From Streptomyces gossypii (GTDB lineage Bacteria > Actinomycetota > Actinomycetes > Streptomycetales > Streptomycetaceae): a stretch of DNA of 64,000 nt. The position numbers and the translations under genes are program-made. Where the stretch lies: contig NZ_JAJAGO010000004.1 of the NCBI RefSeq assembly GCF_025165795.1, positions 62,001-126,000 of the forward strand, in the 5' to 3' direction. Positions 52,838 to 61,489 of this stretch are shown piece after piece; position 1 is the stretch's first letter, and the number at the start of each line of letters is the position of its first letter. The notes under the pieces are model-generated. The model was not told where the DNA came from, did no database searches, and saw only the letters and a list, made by a program, of their open reading frames with translations.

Positions 52838-53428
52838 ATGACGCTCACCGCGACCGGCGCACCGGCCACCACCGCAAGCAGCCCCGAGACCCAGCTGCGG
52901 GCCGAACTCCCGGACAGTACGCATCTGGTGTCCCGTCCGGTCAGATGGGCCGCCACGGCCGCCGCACTCACCGTGCTGCCCACCGGGTTGTGGCGGGTCT
53001 CCATCGCTCTGGGCGCACCGTCGGGCTTCGCCGAGCCGAACGCGATGCACGACGTCCAGCCCGGCAGCTTCTTCTCGTGGTACATGATCGTGCTCAGTCT
53101 GGTGGCGGAGTGCTTCGGGGTGCTGGCGCTGGGGCTCGTCCAGCGCTGGGGAGAGGTGCTGCCGCACTGGGTGCCGCTGCTGGGCGGTCGCCGCGTTCCC
53201 ACCTTGGCGGCCGTGATCCCGGCCTCGGCCGCCGCGCTGTTCCTCACTCCGTTCACGATCCTGTGCGCCCTGCGCTGGAACGAGCCGGACACCATGGGCT
53301 CCCCCGATGCGCCCACGGGTACGGCCGCGACGATCATGAACGCCTGCTACGCCCCGATGCTGCTGTGGGGCCCGCTGCTGGCGGTGGTCACGATCGCCTA
53401 CTACCGGCGCCGCCGAGCTCATGGGTGA
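52838..53428 (+). CDS. Four-helix integral membrane protein, unknown function
   Basis: 196 aa from ATG 52838. Four hydrophobic helices (around 38-56, 78-98, 125-147, 168-187) with a conserved-looking first loop (ALGAPSGFAEPN) between helices 1 and 2. Resembles small actinobacterial membrane proteins without assigned role. Divergent from a two-component system. The 3' end overlaps the MarR gene by 41 bp. Confidence 0.8.
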   Translation: MTLTATGAPATTASSPETQLRAELPDSTHLVSRPVRWAATAAALTVLPTGLWRVSIALGAPSGFAEPNAMHDVQPGSFFSWYMIVLSLVAECFGVLALGLVQRWGEVLPHWVPLLGGRRVPTLAAVIPASAAALFLTPFTILCALRWNEPDTMGSPDAPTGTAATIMNACYAPMLLWGPLLAVVTIAYYRRRRAHG

Positions 53429-54014
53429 CTGGCTCACGGCGGGCTGGTTCACAGCCGGCCGGTTCACGGCTGACGGACGGCCGTGCCCCGTCCTCCGCGG
53501 CGCGCCGGTCCAGCGTGCCGTGGAGGATTCGGCTGACCTCCTTGAGGGTTTCCAACTGCTCGGAGGTGAGCCCGTCGAACAAGCAGGCCCGTACCTCGGC
53601 GACGTGGCCGGGCGCGGCGGACTCCAGAGCGGCGAACCCGGCGTCGGTCAGCTGGGCGACGGAGCCGCGCCGGTCCCCGGCCGTCGCGCAGCGGCTGACC
53701 CAGCCCTCCTTCTCGAGAGCGGCGACCGCGTGCGAGAGGCGGCTGCGCGAGGAGTTGCAGACCTCGGCGAGGCGGCTCATGCGCAGTGAACGGCTGGGGC
53801 TCTCGGAGAGCATCGCGAGAATCTCGTAGTACGCGACGGGCATTCCCGCGTCGATGCGGAGCCGGCGGTCGAGATGTGCCTGGAGCTTGAGGTGGGCCGT
53901 CATGTACGAACGCCACAGCTCCTGTTCACCGTCTGTCAGCCATTCGTTCTGCTGAGACCGCCGAGCTTGCTCAGGTTTCCGCAGGTGTTGTTGCTGGGGG
54001 TCGTACACCGACAT
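53388..54014 (-). CDS. MarR-family transcriptional regulator
   Basis: 208 aa from ATG 54014. Winged helix at residues about 60-140: ILAMLSESPSRSLRMSRLAE, SSRSRLSHAVAALEKEGWVSR and the wing RCATAGDRRGSVAQLTDAG. No ligand-sensing Cys is prominent. Divergent from yceI with a TTGAGCACTCAA palindrome in the gap; probably represses itself and yceI. The C-terminal ~35 residues are an extra Arg/Glu-rich tail that overlaps the neighbouring gene. Confidence 0.93.
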   Translation of the reverse strand: MSVYDPQQQHLRKPEQARRSQQNEWLTDGEQELWRSYMTAHLKLQAHLDRRLRIDAGMPVAYYEILAMLSESPSRSLRMSRLAEVCNSSRSRLSHAVAALEKEGWVSRCATAGDRRGSVAQLTDAGFAALESAAPGHVAEVRACLFDGLTSEQLETLKEVSRILHGTLDRRAAEDGARPSVSREPAGCEPARREPVTHELGGAGSRRS

Positions 54015-54033
54015 GCAGCCAGTGTACAAGTAG

Positions 54034-54045
54034 TTGAGCACTCAA
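54034..54045. promoter_or_regulatory. Palindromic operator in the marR-yceI gap
   Basis: TTGAGCACTCAA, a perfect 12-bp palindrome 20 bp upstream of the marR start and about 70 bp upstream of yceI. Its symmetry and AT-flanked position fit a MarR-family operator. Confidence 0.6.
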
Positions 54046-54115
54046 TACGAAGCTGATACTTTCACACCGAGATCCATCACTGAGTGTGCAACCACCGTCA
54101 TTCTGGGAGATTTCT

Positions 54116-54652
54116 GTGTCTGTTTCTGTCCCTCCCGGCTACACCGCCGGTACCTGGAACATCGACCCGATCCATTCCGAGGTTTCCTTTTCCGTCAAGC
54201 ACCTGGGCATAGCCAAGGTCCGCGGCCGGTTCGACTCCTTCGAGGGCCAGATCGTCACCGGTGAGAACCCGCTGGACTCCTCGGTCACGGCGACCATCCA
54301 GGCGTCCTCCGTCTCCACCCGCAGCGAGCAGCGCGACGCGCACCTGCGCACCGCCGAATTCCTGCACACCGAGGAGTTCCCGGAGATGAAGTTCACCTCC
54401 ACCGGCGTACGCGCCAATGGAGACGCGTTCCTGGTCGACGGAGATCTCTCGCTGCGCGGCGTCACCCGGCCCGTCACCCTCGCCCTGGAGGTGAACGGCT
54501 TCGGGAAGGGCTACCAGGGAGGTGCCATGGCTGGCTTCTCGGCGTCCACCGAGATCAGCCGCACGGAGTTCGGCATCACGGGCGGTCCCGCCGGCTCGAT
54601 GATCGGCGAGACCATCACCATCACGCTGGAGGCCGAGGCCACCCAGCCGTGA
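54116..54652 (+). CDS. YceI-family lipid/isoprenoid-binding lipocalin-like protein
   Basis: 178 aa from GTG 54116 after GGGAGA. TWNIDPIHSEVSFSVKHLGI, RGRFDSFEG, SEQRDAHLRTAEFLHTEEFP and LRGVTRPVTLALE are family signatures. The fold is a beta-barrel that binds polyprenoids or similar lipids. No signal peptide, so cytoplasmic as in most actinobacterial copies. Often induced by membrane-active or oxidative agents through MarR regulators, in line with the divergent gene here. Confidence 0.95.
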   Translation: MSVSVPPGYTAGTWNIDPIHSEVSFSVKHLGIAKVRGRFDSFEGQIVTGENPLDSSVTATIQASSVSTRSEQRDAHLRTAEFLHTEEFPEMKFTSTGVRANGDAFLVDGDLSLRGVTRPVTLALEVNGFGKGYQGGAMAGFSASTEISRTEFGITGGPAGSMIGETITITLEAEATQP

Positions 54653-54674
54653 AGGTGACGGTCCCACGCCCCCT

Positions 54675-55868
54675 TCAGCGCAGGTGCGCCGTGTCGTTGA
54701 GCAGGCGCAGGGAGGCGTTACCGTCCGCGTAGTAGGCCACCGCTGACAGGGAGGCGGCGGCGAGCTCCATCCGGAAGACGGATTCCGGCGGAGCGCCCAA
54801 TGCCAGCCGGGCCAGTGTCTTGACCGGGGTCACATGCGTGACCAGCAGGACCGTACGCCCCGGATGGCGGGCAAGGACCTTGTCCCGGGCACGCGCGACC
54901 CGGCGAGCCACCGCCGCGAAGCTCTCGCCGCCCCCTGTCGGTTCGGCCTCCGGCGAGGCGAGCCAGGCATCGAGATCCTCCGCAAAGCGCTCCCGCACCT
55001 CCGCGAAAGTCAGCCCCTCCCAGGCCCCGAAGTGCGTCTCGCGCAGGCCGTCCTCGGTGCGGACCTCCAGGCCCAGACGACCCGCGACAGCCGCCGCCGT
55101 CTCCTGGCAGCGGCGCAGCGGCGAACTGACCACCACCTGCACGGTGCCGCGCGCGGCGAGCGCCGACGCGGCGGACTCCGCCTGGCGGCGGCCCACTTCG
55201 GAGAGTTCGGGATCGGTACCGCCACTGCCCGAGAACCGCTTCTCGGGAGTGAACACGGTCTCCCCGTGCCGCAGCAGGACCAAGGTGGTGGGCGGCCCGA
55301 GGTCGGGGCCCCAGCCGGCGGCCGGCGCGGGCGGCGCCGAGGGCTCCGAGAGGGCGGACGGCGCGGGCACGGACGGCGCGGCCGCAGCCGCCGTCGCCAC
55401 CGGAACGCCCGCGTCCAGCTCAGCAGTCGACCCGCCCGGTGACCACTCCTCGCCCCGCTTGCCCGCGTCCATCGCCTCGTTGGCGAGCCGGTCGGCGTGC
55501 TTGTTCTTCTCTCGGGGGAACCACTCGTAGCTCACCGCCCCCACCGGGAAGATCTGCTGTGCCTCGGCCGCCAGCGGCCGCATCGCCGGGTGCTTGATCT
55601 TCCAGCGGCCCGACATCTGCTCGACCACCAGCTTGGAGTCCATCCGGACCCGCACCGCCGCCGAGGCGTCCAGCTCGTACGCCGCCCGCAGCCCGGCCAC
55701 CAGACCCTTGTACTCGGCGACGTTGTTCGTCGCGCGCCCGATGTACGCGGCCGTCTCCACCAGCGTCTCGCCCGTGGACGCGTCCTTCACCACCGCGCCG
55801 TACCCAGCCGGGCCGGGGTTGCCGCGCGACCCGCCGTCGGCCTCGACGACAAAGCTGCGCGCCGCCAT
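54675..55868 (-). CDS. Bifunctional RNase H / acid phosphatase
   Basis: 397 aa. N-terminal RNase HI domain (residues 1-140): VEADGGSRGNPGPAGYG, NNVAEYKGLVAGL and DSKLVV supply the catalytic acids, with HADRLANEAMD at its end. An Ala/Pro linker (about 165-200). C-terminal histidine phosphatase (LLRHGETVFTPEKRFSG, SSPLRRCQETA, LLVTHVTPVKTL), similar to the CobC-like domain fused to RNase H in mycobacteria. The ATG at 55868 overlaps the previous stop by one base (TGATG). Confidence 0.95.
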   Translation of the reverse strand: MAARSFVVEADGGSRGNPGPAGYGAVVKDASTGETLVETAAYIGRATNNVAEYKGLVAGLRAAYELDASAAVRVRMDSKLVVEQMSGRWKIKHPAMRPLAAEAQQIFPVGAVSYEWFPREKNKHADRLANEAMDAGKRGEEWSPGGSTAELDAGVPVATAAAAAPSVPAPSALSEPSAPPAPAAGWGPDLGPPTTLVLLRHGETVFTPEKRFSGSGGTDPELSEVGRRQAESAASALAARGTVQVVVSSPLRRCQETAAAVAGRLGLEVRTEDGLRETHFGAWEGLTFAEVRERFAEDLDAWLASPEAEPTGGGESFAAVARRVARARDKVLARHPGRTVLLVTHVTPVKTLARLALGAPPESVFRMELAAASLSAVAYYADGNASLRLLNDTAHLR

Positions 55869-56611
55869 CAGAGGCCGGACTCGGGCGTACGGACCAGGAT
55901 CCGGCGGCAGTTCTCGCACCGCAGCACCGTGTCCGCAGCCGCCGCCCGTACATCATTGACCTCGGTGATGTTCAGCTCCAGACGGCAGCCCTCGCAGCGG
56001 CGCTGGAAGAGCTTGGCCGCACCCACGCCGCCCTGCTGCTCACGAATCTTCTCGTACAGCTTGAGCAGGTCGGCGGGCAGCGAAGCGGACACGATCCCGC
56101 GCTCCTTGGCCAGCGTCCCGGATTCGGCGTCCAGCTCCGTCAGCACCGCATCCCGGCGCACGAGCGCGTCGTCAGCCCGAGCCTGCACCGACTCGACGCG
56201 CTCGGTGAGCTCGGCCGCCCGCTCCTGCGCGGACTCGCGGCGCTCCATGACCTCCAGGACCACGTCCTCAAGATCCCCCTGCCGCTTGGCGAGCGAAGCG
56301 ATCTCGCTCTGCAGGCTCTCCAGGTCCTTGGGGTTGGTGACCATCCCCGAGTCGAGACGCTGCTGATCGCGGGCGGCGCGCTGACGCACCTGGTCGACGT
56401 CCTGCTCGGCCTTCTTCTGCTCGCGGGCGGTGTCGCTCTCCTCAGTCTGCGCGGCCACCAGCAGGTCGCGCAGCTGGTTGAGATCGGCCTCCAGCGTCTG
56501 GATCTCCTCGTGCTCGGGCAGGTTCCGGCGCCGGTGAGCGAGCTGCGCGAGCCGTGTGTCGAGGTCCTGTACGTCGAGGAGGCGGATCTGGTCGGCGGGG
56601 GCGGCGTTCAG
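55868..56611 (-). CDS. Coiled-coil zinc-ribbon protein (COG1579)
   Basis: About 247 aa. Long coiled coil (residues 10-170, heptad-like Leu/Glu/Arg/Gln pattern), then a C-terminal zinc ribbon with CEGC and CENC. The family N-terminus (NAAPADQIRLLDVQDLDTRL) follows a CTG codon at 56611 whose TGA overlap with the Nif3 stop suggests coupled initiation at CTG. GTG 56695 is the nearest standard in-frame start, adding 28 residues inside Nif3. Likely a scaffolding or nucleic-acid-associated protein. Always next to Nif3 and RNase H in actinobacteria. Confidence 0.88.
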   Translation of the reverse strand: MNAAPADQIRLLDVQDLDTRLAQLAHRRRNLPEHEEIQTLEADLNQLRDLLVAAQTEESDTAREQKKAEQDVDQVRQRAARDQQRLDSGMVTNPKDLESLQSEIASLAKRQGDLEDVVLEVMERRESAQERAAELTERVESVQARADDALVRRDAVLTELDAESGTLAKERGIVSASLPADLLKLYEKIREQQGGVGAAKLFQRRCEGCRLELNITEVNDVRAAAADTVLRCENCRRILVRTPESGL

Positions 56612-57495
56612 TTGGGGGCTCCAGAGGTTGTCGAGTTGGCGGCGGAGAGGGCGGGGCGGGCGGAATCCGGGGAGGAAGCCGCGTGCGCCGTCCACGGGTC
56701 GGTGACCATACGGGATACATGCGTGCGCAGGCCCCAGCCGTGCCGGTCCGAGATCGCGTCCAGCTGCGCCGCGGCCTGCTCGCACCACGGCCATTCGGTG
56801 GCGAAGTGGGCGGCGTCCACAAGCGCCAGCGGCGACTGCTCGCGTGCCTCGGAGGCGGGGTGATGCCGCAGATCGGCCGTGACATAAGCGTCCACGCCCG
56901 CAGCCCGCACCTGATCGAAGAGGCCGTCCCCGGAACCGCCGCAGACCGCCACCGTACGCACCGGACGGGCCGGGTCTCCGGCAGCGCGGACCCCCTGGAC
57001 CGTCGCCGGAAGCCGCTCGGCGGCGAGCCGGACGAACTCCTCCAGCGGTACGGGCCGGTCCAGTTCGCAGATCCGGCCCAGGCCGCGCCGCTCCTGCGAA
57101 TCATCCGGATCGGGCACCAGGGGACCCACCACCCGCAGGCCGAGGGCGCCCGCGAGGGCGTCGGAGACGCCGGGAGCAGCCCGGTCGGCGTTGGTGTGCG
57201 CAACGTACAGCGCGATGTCGTGCTTGATCAACGTGTGCACGACCCGGCCCTTGAAGGTGTCGGCAGCCACGGTCGTCGTCCCGCGCAGATAGAGCGGGTG
57301 ATGAGTGACGAGCAGTTGGGCGCCCAGCTCGACGGCCTGCCCGGCGATCTCCTGGACCGGATCGACAGCGAAGAGAACACTGGTCACCTCGGTGCCCGGA
57401 TCACCGCAGACCGTCCCGACCGCATCCCACTGCTCGGCCCGCTCACGTGGCCAGAGGCCGTCGAGCGCGGAGATGACTTCGGAGAGAGCTGGCAC
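56608..57495 (-). CDS. Nif3-like dinuclear metal-centre protein
   Basis: 295 aa from GTG 57495. Metal ligands in LLVTHHPLYLRG and VAHTNADRA at the N-terminal side and in DAAHFATEWPWCEQAA near the C-terminus. The toroidal hexamer family binds two metals and has been linked to GTP cyclohydrolase-like and DNA-binding activity, but the true role is open. First gene of the three-gene operon with the zinc-ribbon and RNase H proteins. Confidence 0.93.
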   Translation of the reverse strand: MPALSEVISALDGLWPRERAEQWDAVGTVCGDPGTEVTSVLFAVDPVQEIAGQAVELGAQLLVTHHPLYLRGTTTVAADTFKGRVVHTLIKHDIALYVAHTNADRAAPGVSDALAGALGLRVVGPLVPDPDDSQERRGLGRICELDRPVPLEEFVRLAAERLPATVQGVRAAGDPARPVRTVAVCGGSGDGLFDQVRAAGVDAYVTADLRHHPASEAREQSPLALVDAAHFATEWPWCEQAAAQLDAISDRHGWGLRTHVSRMVTDPWTAHAASSPDSARPALSAANSTTSGAPN

Positions 57496-57516
57496 AAGTG
57501 AAGGCTACCTTTCTTA

Positions 57517-57615
57517 TGCGCTCGGCTCGCCTCCGCGGGCTCGTACCCGATGCCGACACTCCTCCTGTGCGCTCGGCTCGCCTCCGCGGGCTCGTACCCG
57601 GTGTCGACACTCCTC
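57517..57615. repeat. 48-bp direct repeat, two copies
   Basis: TGCGCTCGGCTCGCCTCCGC begins copies at 57517-57564 and 57568-57615; 46 of 48 bases agree and the period is 51 bp. The second copy is part of the left arm of the large inverted repeat. Confidence 0.85.
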
Positions 57616-58036
57616 AGCGCTGCACTCGCTCGTACCTCGCTCACTTGGCTTCGTCACTTTCGACACCGGCGCCCGCTTCGACTCGCTCGCTGGGGCTCAC
57701 TACGTTCGCGAGCCGGTACCGCACCGTCTCCACGTGCGGGCTTTGACAGTCACCCCGGCCCCGTCCGTGAGCCACACGGCACCCGCCTTGCCTCGCTGCG
57801 TGCGCATGCCGGTACCGCGCCGTCCGCGCCTGCGGTACCGGTGTCCGATTGCGGCCGCGCAGAACCGCCCTGGGCAGCGGTGTCCCGAGGGAGCGAAGCG
57901 AGTGAGGCTCAGCGAGTGAGCCGGAGGGCGCGCCGGTGTCGAAAGTGACGAGACCCAGTGAGCGAGGTACGAGCGAGTGCAGTGTCGAGGAGTGTCGCCT
58001 CCGGGTCCAAGCGCCCGGAGGCGAACCGAGCGCACA
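57566..58036. repeat. Large imperfect inverted repeat, ~110-bp arms
   Basis: The left arm 57566-57675 and right arm 57930-58036 are reverse complements with scattered mismatches. They share TGTGCGCTCGG/CCGAGCGCACA at the outer end, GCACTCGCTCGTACCTCGCTC in the middle and CGACACCGGCGC at the inner end. The 254-bp spacer has further short complementary runs (CTCACT, GCTTCG). The transcript could fold into a long cruciform or RNA hairpin. No transposase or ORF. Confidence 0.8.
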
Positions 58037-58127
58037 AGAAAAGCCACTCATACGCGTGAAGGCACCCAACTCGCTCTGTTCGACCCGACGCATGGCGCAT
58101 AGCTTCCTCACTGGAGGTGATCGCTTC

Positions 58128-59345
58128 ATGACTGTTTGCGCCAGTGAGATTGTCGTGGGCAAGGCAGCACCGGTGGTGCGTGCCGGTTGTGTGATCTCGG
58201 CCGACGGTGCGTACGCGGCGCGGCTCACCAGGGCGTCTGGTGCGGTGCGCGGCTGGTATCCGGAGCGCTGGACGCTCGACGGGCCCGAGCCGTATGCGGT
58301 GCCCCTGCCGGGCGACCGCCCGGAGGAGCCTGCCAGCCAGGTGCTCCCGCTGTCCGACGGACGGGTGCTCATCGCCCGCCACCGCCGGCGCGGGCGGTAC
58401 GAGCTGGCGCTGCTCTACCCGACCGGCCCGGACACCGGGCAGGTGGCGCTGGGCAGCCTCGATCTCGCCGCCCTCGGCGCCACCCGGCTGAGCCTGCTGC
58501 CGCCCTCACCGGGCGGGCAGTTGGCGTACGCACTGGCCTGCGGGCCGCGCACCAGCACGGTCTGGCTGGTGGCGGGCGGTACCGCTGCCGGGCCGCAGCG
58601 GGTCGCCACCGTGCGGGGCCGCTGCTCGGGTGGCGCCTGGCTGGACCAGGAGGGGCGGCTGCTGTCGCTGGACCGGACGGCGCCAGGGGTCGGCGGAGCG
58701 CCTGCGCCGGTCAAGAGCGTCGTCGTCGACCTGCTGCGCGGCGGCGAGGTGACTCCGCTGCTGCAGATCACCGAGCACAGTGACGACCGGCTGCTGCTGG
58801 CGAGTCCTGCGAGCGGACTGCTGCTCGTCCGGTCCGATGCGGCGGGCACGGACCGGCTGGGCTGGGGCGTGCTGGGGAGCCACCGGCCGGTTCGTTTCCC
58901 GGAGGCACTGTGCCCGGCGGGTGTCCGGCTGACGCCGTTCGCCCTTCAGCCGGGGCAGATGCTCCAGCCGGAGAACTGCTCTGTCGCCCTGCGCGCGGAC
59001 GGACCGAACGGCACCTGGGTCGCGGTGTGGCGGCCGGGCCGCAAGGCACTTGCACACCTCCCGGCGCCGGAGGGCTGGCTCGCGGGCACGGGGCTCTGGA
59101 CGCCGGGCGGGGAACTGCGGCTGCCGTACGCGACGGCGCAGACGGCGTGCGGGGTGGCGACGCTGCGGGCGTTCAGGCCTGCGGTGCGGCAGGCACCCAT
59201 GGCGGAGGCGGCAGACGACGCGGAACCCCCGGACGCGATGCCCCTGCGGGAGGGACCACCGCCCGGCGCCGCAAGGGGAGGACGGGCACCCACATCGGCG
59301 CCCGTCCTGCCCCTGCGCCATGCACCCATGGCACGGGGCGCCTGA
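58128..59345 (+). CDS. Hypothetical WD/DPP-like propeller protein
   Basis: 405 aa from ATG 58128, eight bases after GGAGGTGA; upstream in-frame starts lie in the repeat region. Repeating segments of about 45 residues (SADGAYAARL, LSDGRVLIARHRR, PGGQLAYALACG, DQEGRLLSLDRT, LLASPASGLLLVRSD, GELRLPYATAQ) suggest a beta-propeller. No signal peptide, a Pro/Ala-rich C-terminal tail. Conserved type in Streptomyces, function unknown. Confidence 0.8.
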   Translation: MTVCASEIVVGKAAPVVRAGCVISADGAYAARLTRASGAVRGWYPERWTLDGPEPYAVPLPGDRPEEPASQVLPLSDGRVLIARHRRRGRYELALLYPTGPDTGQVALGSLDLAALGATRLSLLPPSPGGQLAYALACGPRTSTVWLVAGGTAAGPQRVATVRGRCSGGAWLDQEGRLLSLDRTAPGVGGAPAPVKSVVVDLLRGGEVTPLLQITEHSDDRLLLASPASGLLLVRSDAAGTDRLGWGVLGSHRPVRFPEALCPAGVRLTPFALQPGQMLQPENCSVALRADGPNGTWVAVWRPGRKALAHLPAPEGWLAGTGLWTPGGELRLPYATAQTACGVATLRAFRPAVRQAPMAEAADDAEPPDAMPLREGPPPGAARGGRAPTSAPVLPLRHAPMARGA

Positions 59346-59408
59346 CCCCACCGGTATCCGCTCCCGTGCCTCTGGCACGGTCTGCGGGGGCGGAGGTGGG
59401 ATATCCGG

Positions 59409-60338
59409 GTGCGCGCGGTGGTGCGGGTGGCGCAGGCTGGCGGGGTGACTCTGTCGACCGCCGATGTCGGGCTGCCGCCCTCTGCCGTAGTCGCCGCCTT
59501 CGGGCTCACGGGGCGCCCCGTGCGCTTGTCCGGAGGCCAGGGCCACAGCGTGCGGGTGGGCGACGCCGTGCTGAAGCCCGCCGAGGGGGGCGATGAGAGC
59601 GAGTGGGCAGCGCGGCTGGTGGAAGGGCTGCGGCAGGGCGAGGGGCACGGGTTCCGGGTGCCGCGGCCGCTGTGTTCGGTCGGCGGGAAGTATGTGGTCG
59701 AGGGCTGGGCGGCTTCCCGTTTCGTCTCCGGCGCGCCACGCCCGGCGGGCGACTGGGCTGCCCTGCTGAACGCCGGGCGGGCCTTTCACCGGGCCCTGCG
59801 GCAGGCGCCACGCCCCCGTCTGCTGGACGCGCGGCGGCATCCGTGGGCGGTGGCGGACCGGGTCGCCTGGGGCGGGCGCTCCCGCTTGGCACCGGCGGGC
59901 GGCGTGCCGTCCGAGGCCCGGCGGCTGCTGCTCCGGATCCTGTCGCTCCGGCAGCCGGTCGAGGCACCCTGCCAGCTGGTCCATGGTGACCTGACCGGCA
60001 ATGTGCTTTTCGCGGCCGGTCAGGTGCCCGCCGTCATCGACTTCTCGCCGTACTGGCGGCCGGTGGCATACGCCGACGCGATCGTGGCGGTGGACGGGAC
60101 GCTGTATCACGGCGCCGGGCCGGAGCTGCTGGAGCGGGCCGCCCCGGGTGCCGAGGGCGCCCAACTGCTCGTGCGGGCGCTGGCGTTCCGGCTGGCGGTG
60201 CTGGTACGGCAGCCGGAGCCCGGAGCGGCATCATCTGCGGCGGACGAGGTGGCCGGGGACGAGCTGGCCCGGTTCGCCCGTGTCACCGAGCTCGTCCAGG
60301 AGCGGATCGACGCGGGACGGCAGCGCCGGACGCGCTGA
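59409..60338 (+). CDS. TIGR02569-type aminoglycoside phosphotransferase-fold protein
   Basis: 309 aa from GTG 59409 (GGAGGTGG nine bases upstream); GTG 59445 is an alternative. Kinase-fold features: GGQGHSVRVGDAVLKPA (nucleotide loop and Lys), LVHGDLTGNVLF (catalytic Asp/Asn loop) and AVIDFSPYWRP (metal Asp). Members resemble APH/choline kinases; substrate unknown. Separated from the propeller gene by 63 bp, perhaps one transcript. Confidence 0.88.
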   Translation: MRAVVRVAQAGGVTLSTADVGLPPSAVVAAFGLTGRPVRLSGGQGHSVRVGDAVLKPAEGGDESEWAARLVEGLRQGEGHGFRVPRPLCSVGGKYVVEGWAASRFVSGAPRPAGDWAALLNAGRAFHRALRQAPRPRLLDARRHPWAVADRVAWGGRSRLAPAGGVPSEARRLLLRILSLRQPVEAPCQLVHGDLTGNVLFAAGQVPAVIDFSPYWRPVAYADAIVAVDGTLYHGAGPELLERAAPGAEGAQLLVRALAFRLAVLVRQPEPGAASSAADEVAGDELARFARVTELVQERIDAGRQRRTR

Positions 60339-60369
60339 TCCGGGGCACCGCGTGGCCGGCGCGCCGGGT

Positions 60370-60396
60370 GGCCGGGATGGCCGGGATGGCCGGGAG
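60370..60396. repeat. Three 9-bp tandem repeats
   Basis: GGCCGGGAT, GGCCGGGAT, GGCCGGGAG in a short gap between convergent genes. Simple-sequence repeat with no evident function. Confidence 0.7.
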
Positions 60397-60421
60397 CCCA
60401 ACGGCCCCGCCCCGCCATGCG

Positions 60422-61279
60422 TCAGCCGTGTTCCACCCACGTGTCCGCGAGCACCGGCGCGCCCGCGCGCTGGGGTGCCGTGGCCTCCAGCCGGATGCGG
60501 CCCCGCCCCTGCCGCCACATCGCCAGACGCAGCGTCTCGCCCGGATAGGCGACCCCGGCGAAGCGTGCGGCGTAGCTCCGTACCTTCGCCACCTCGCCGT
60601 CCAGAAGCGTGTCGACGACCGCCTTGAGGGCGATGCCGTACGAGCACAGGCCGTGCAGGATCGGCCGTTCGAAGCCCGCGCGCCGGGCGAACCCGGGGTC
60701 GGCGTGCAGGGGATTGCGGTCGCCGGAGAGCCGGTAGAGCAGCGCCTGGTCCTCCCGGATGCCGCGTTCGACGACCCGATCGGGCTCGCCTTCGGGCGGC
60801 GGCAGCCGGACGGAGGGGCCGCGAGTGCCGCCGAAGCCGCCCTCGCCGCGTACGAACAGCTGGAAGTCGCTTGTCCACAGCGGCCCGTGGGCGTCGGCGG
60901 TCTCGGATCGCAGCGCGATCACGGCGGCCGTGCCCTTGTCGTGGACGGCGGTGACGGCCGTGGTCTGGACGGCCTCGCCGTGTACGGGGATCGGCCGGTG
61001 CAGCGTGAGCGTCTGGCCACCGTGCAGTACGGCGGCGAGGTCGACATCGATGCCTGGCGCGTCCAACTCGCCGACGACCCCCGGTCCGCCGCCCGCGACG
61101 GTGGCGAACGCGGGCAGCACCCGCAGCTCGTTCTCCAGCGTGTAGCGCAGCTCGGCGGGGTCGGTGGCCGGGATTCCGGCGCCCACTCCGAGGTGGTAGA
61201 GCTGCACGTCTTTCGGCTCCCAGGTGATCCCGGTACGGCGCGGTGGGGCGGCCAGGGCCTTCGCGGGATCGATCGGCAT
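60422..61279 (-). CDS. MaoC-type enoyl-CoA hydratase (double hotdog)
   Basis: 285 aa from ATG 61279. N-terminal hotdog half (YHLGVGAGIPATDPAELRYT), C-terminal half with the hydratase 2 motif: YRLSGDRNPLHADPGFAR (catalytic Asp/His) and ILHGLCSYGIA. This is the layout of HSD17B4-like (R)-specific enoyl-CoA hydratases in fatty-acid or steroid oxidation. Stand-alone; the SDR gene upstream could supply the next oxidation step, but this is conjecture. Confidence 0.93.
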   Translation of the reverse strand: MPIDPAKALAAPPRRTGITWEPKDVQLYHLGVGAGIPATDPAELRYTLENELRVLPAFATVAGGGPGVVGELDAPGIDVDLAAVLHGGQTLTLHRPIPVHGEAVQTTAVTAVHDKGTAAVIALRSETADAHGPLWTSDFQLFVRGEGGFGGTRGPSVRLPPPEGEPDRVVERGIREDQALLYRLSGDRNPLHADPGFARRAGFERPILHGLCSYGIALKAVVDTLLDGEVAKVRSYAARFAGVAYPGETLRLAMWRQGRGRIRLEATAPQRAGAPVLADTWVEHG

Positions 61280-61489
61280 GGGACGCGCTCCTGGTGAGGG
61301 CAGGGTGAGGATGCGGGGGAACGTCCTCGGTGCTGGCGACTACGGTAGGCGTGGTGCCCCTGCCATGGGCAACGGCCGATGGCGATCGCGGGCGACAGGT
61401 CGCCGTAGCCGCCTGGACGAACTGACCGCCGCCTGTGCCCCGCTGGACGCCAGCAGCGCCGGTGGGGGCCGGGTCAGATGCGGGCCGGG

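Larger units (their letters stand above)
57496..58127. other. 632-bp non-coding region of nested repeats
   Basis: No credible gene. It contains a 48-bp direct repeat, a large inverted repeat with ~110-bp arms, and many CTCGCTCG/CGAGCGAG runs. It contains the promoter of the Nif3 operon (left) and of the hypothetical protein gene (right). Confidence 0.7.

Noticed and set aside
57517-57615. Possible CRISPR-like direct repeats
   Set aside because: Only two 48-bp copies separated by 3 bp, no spacers of regular length and no cas genes nearby.
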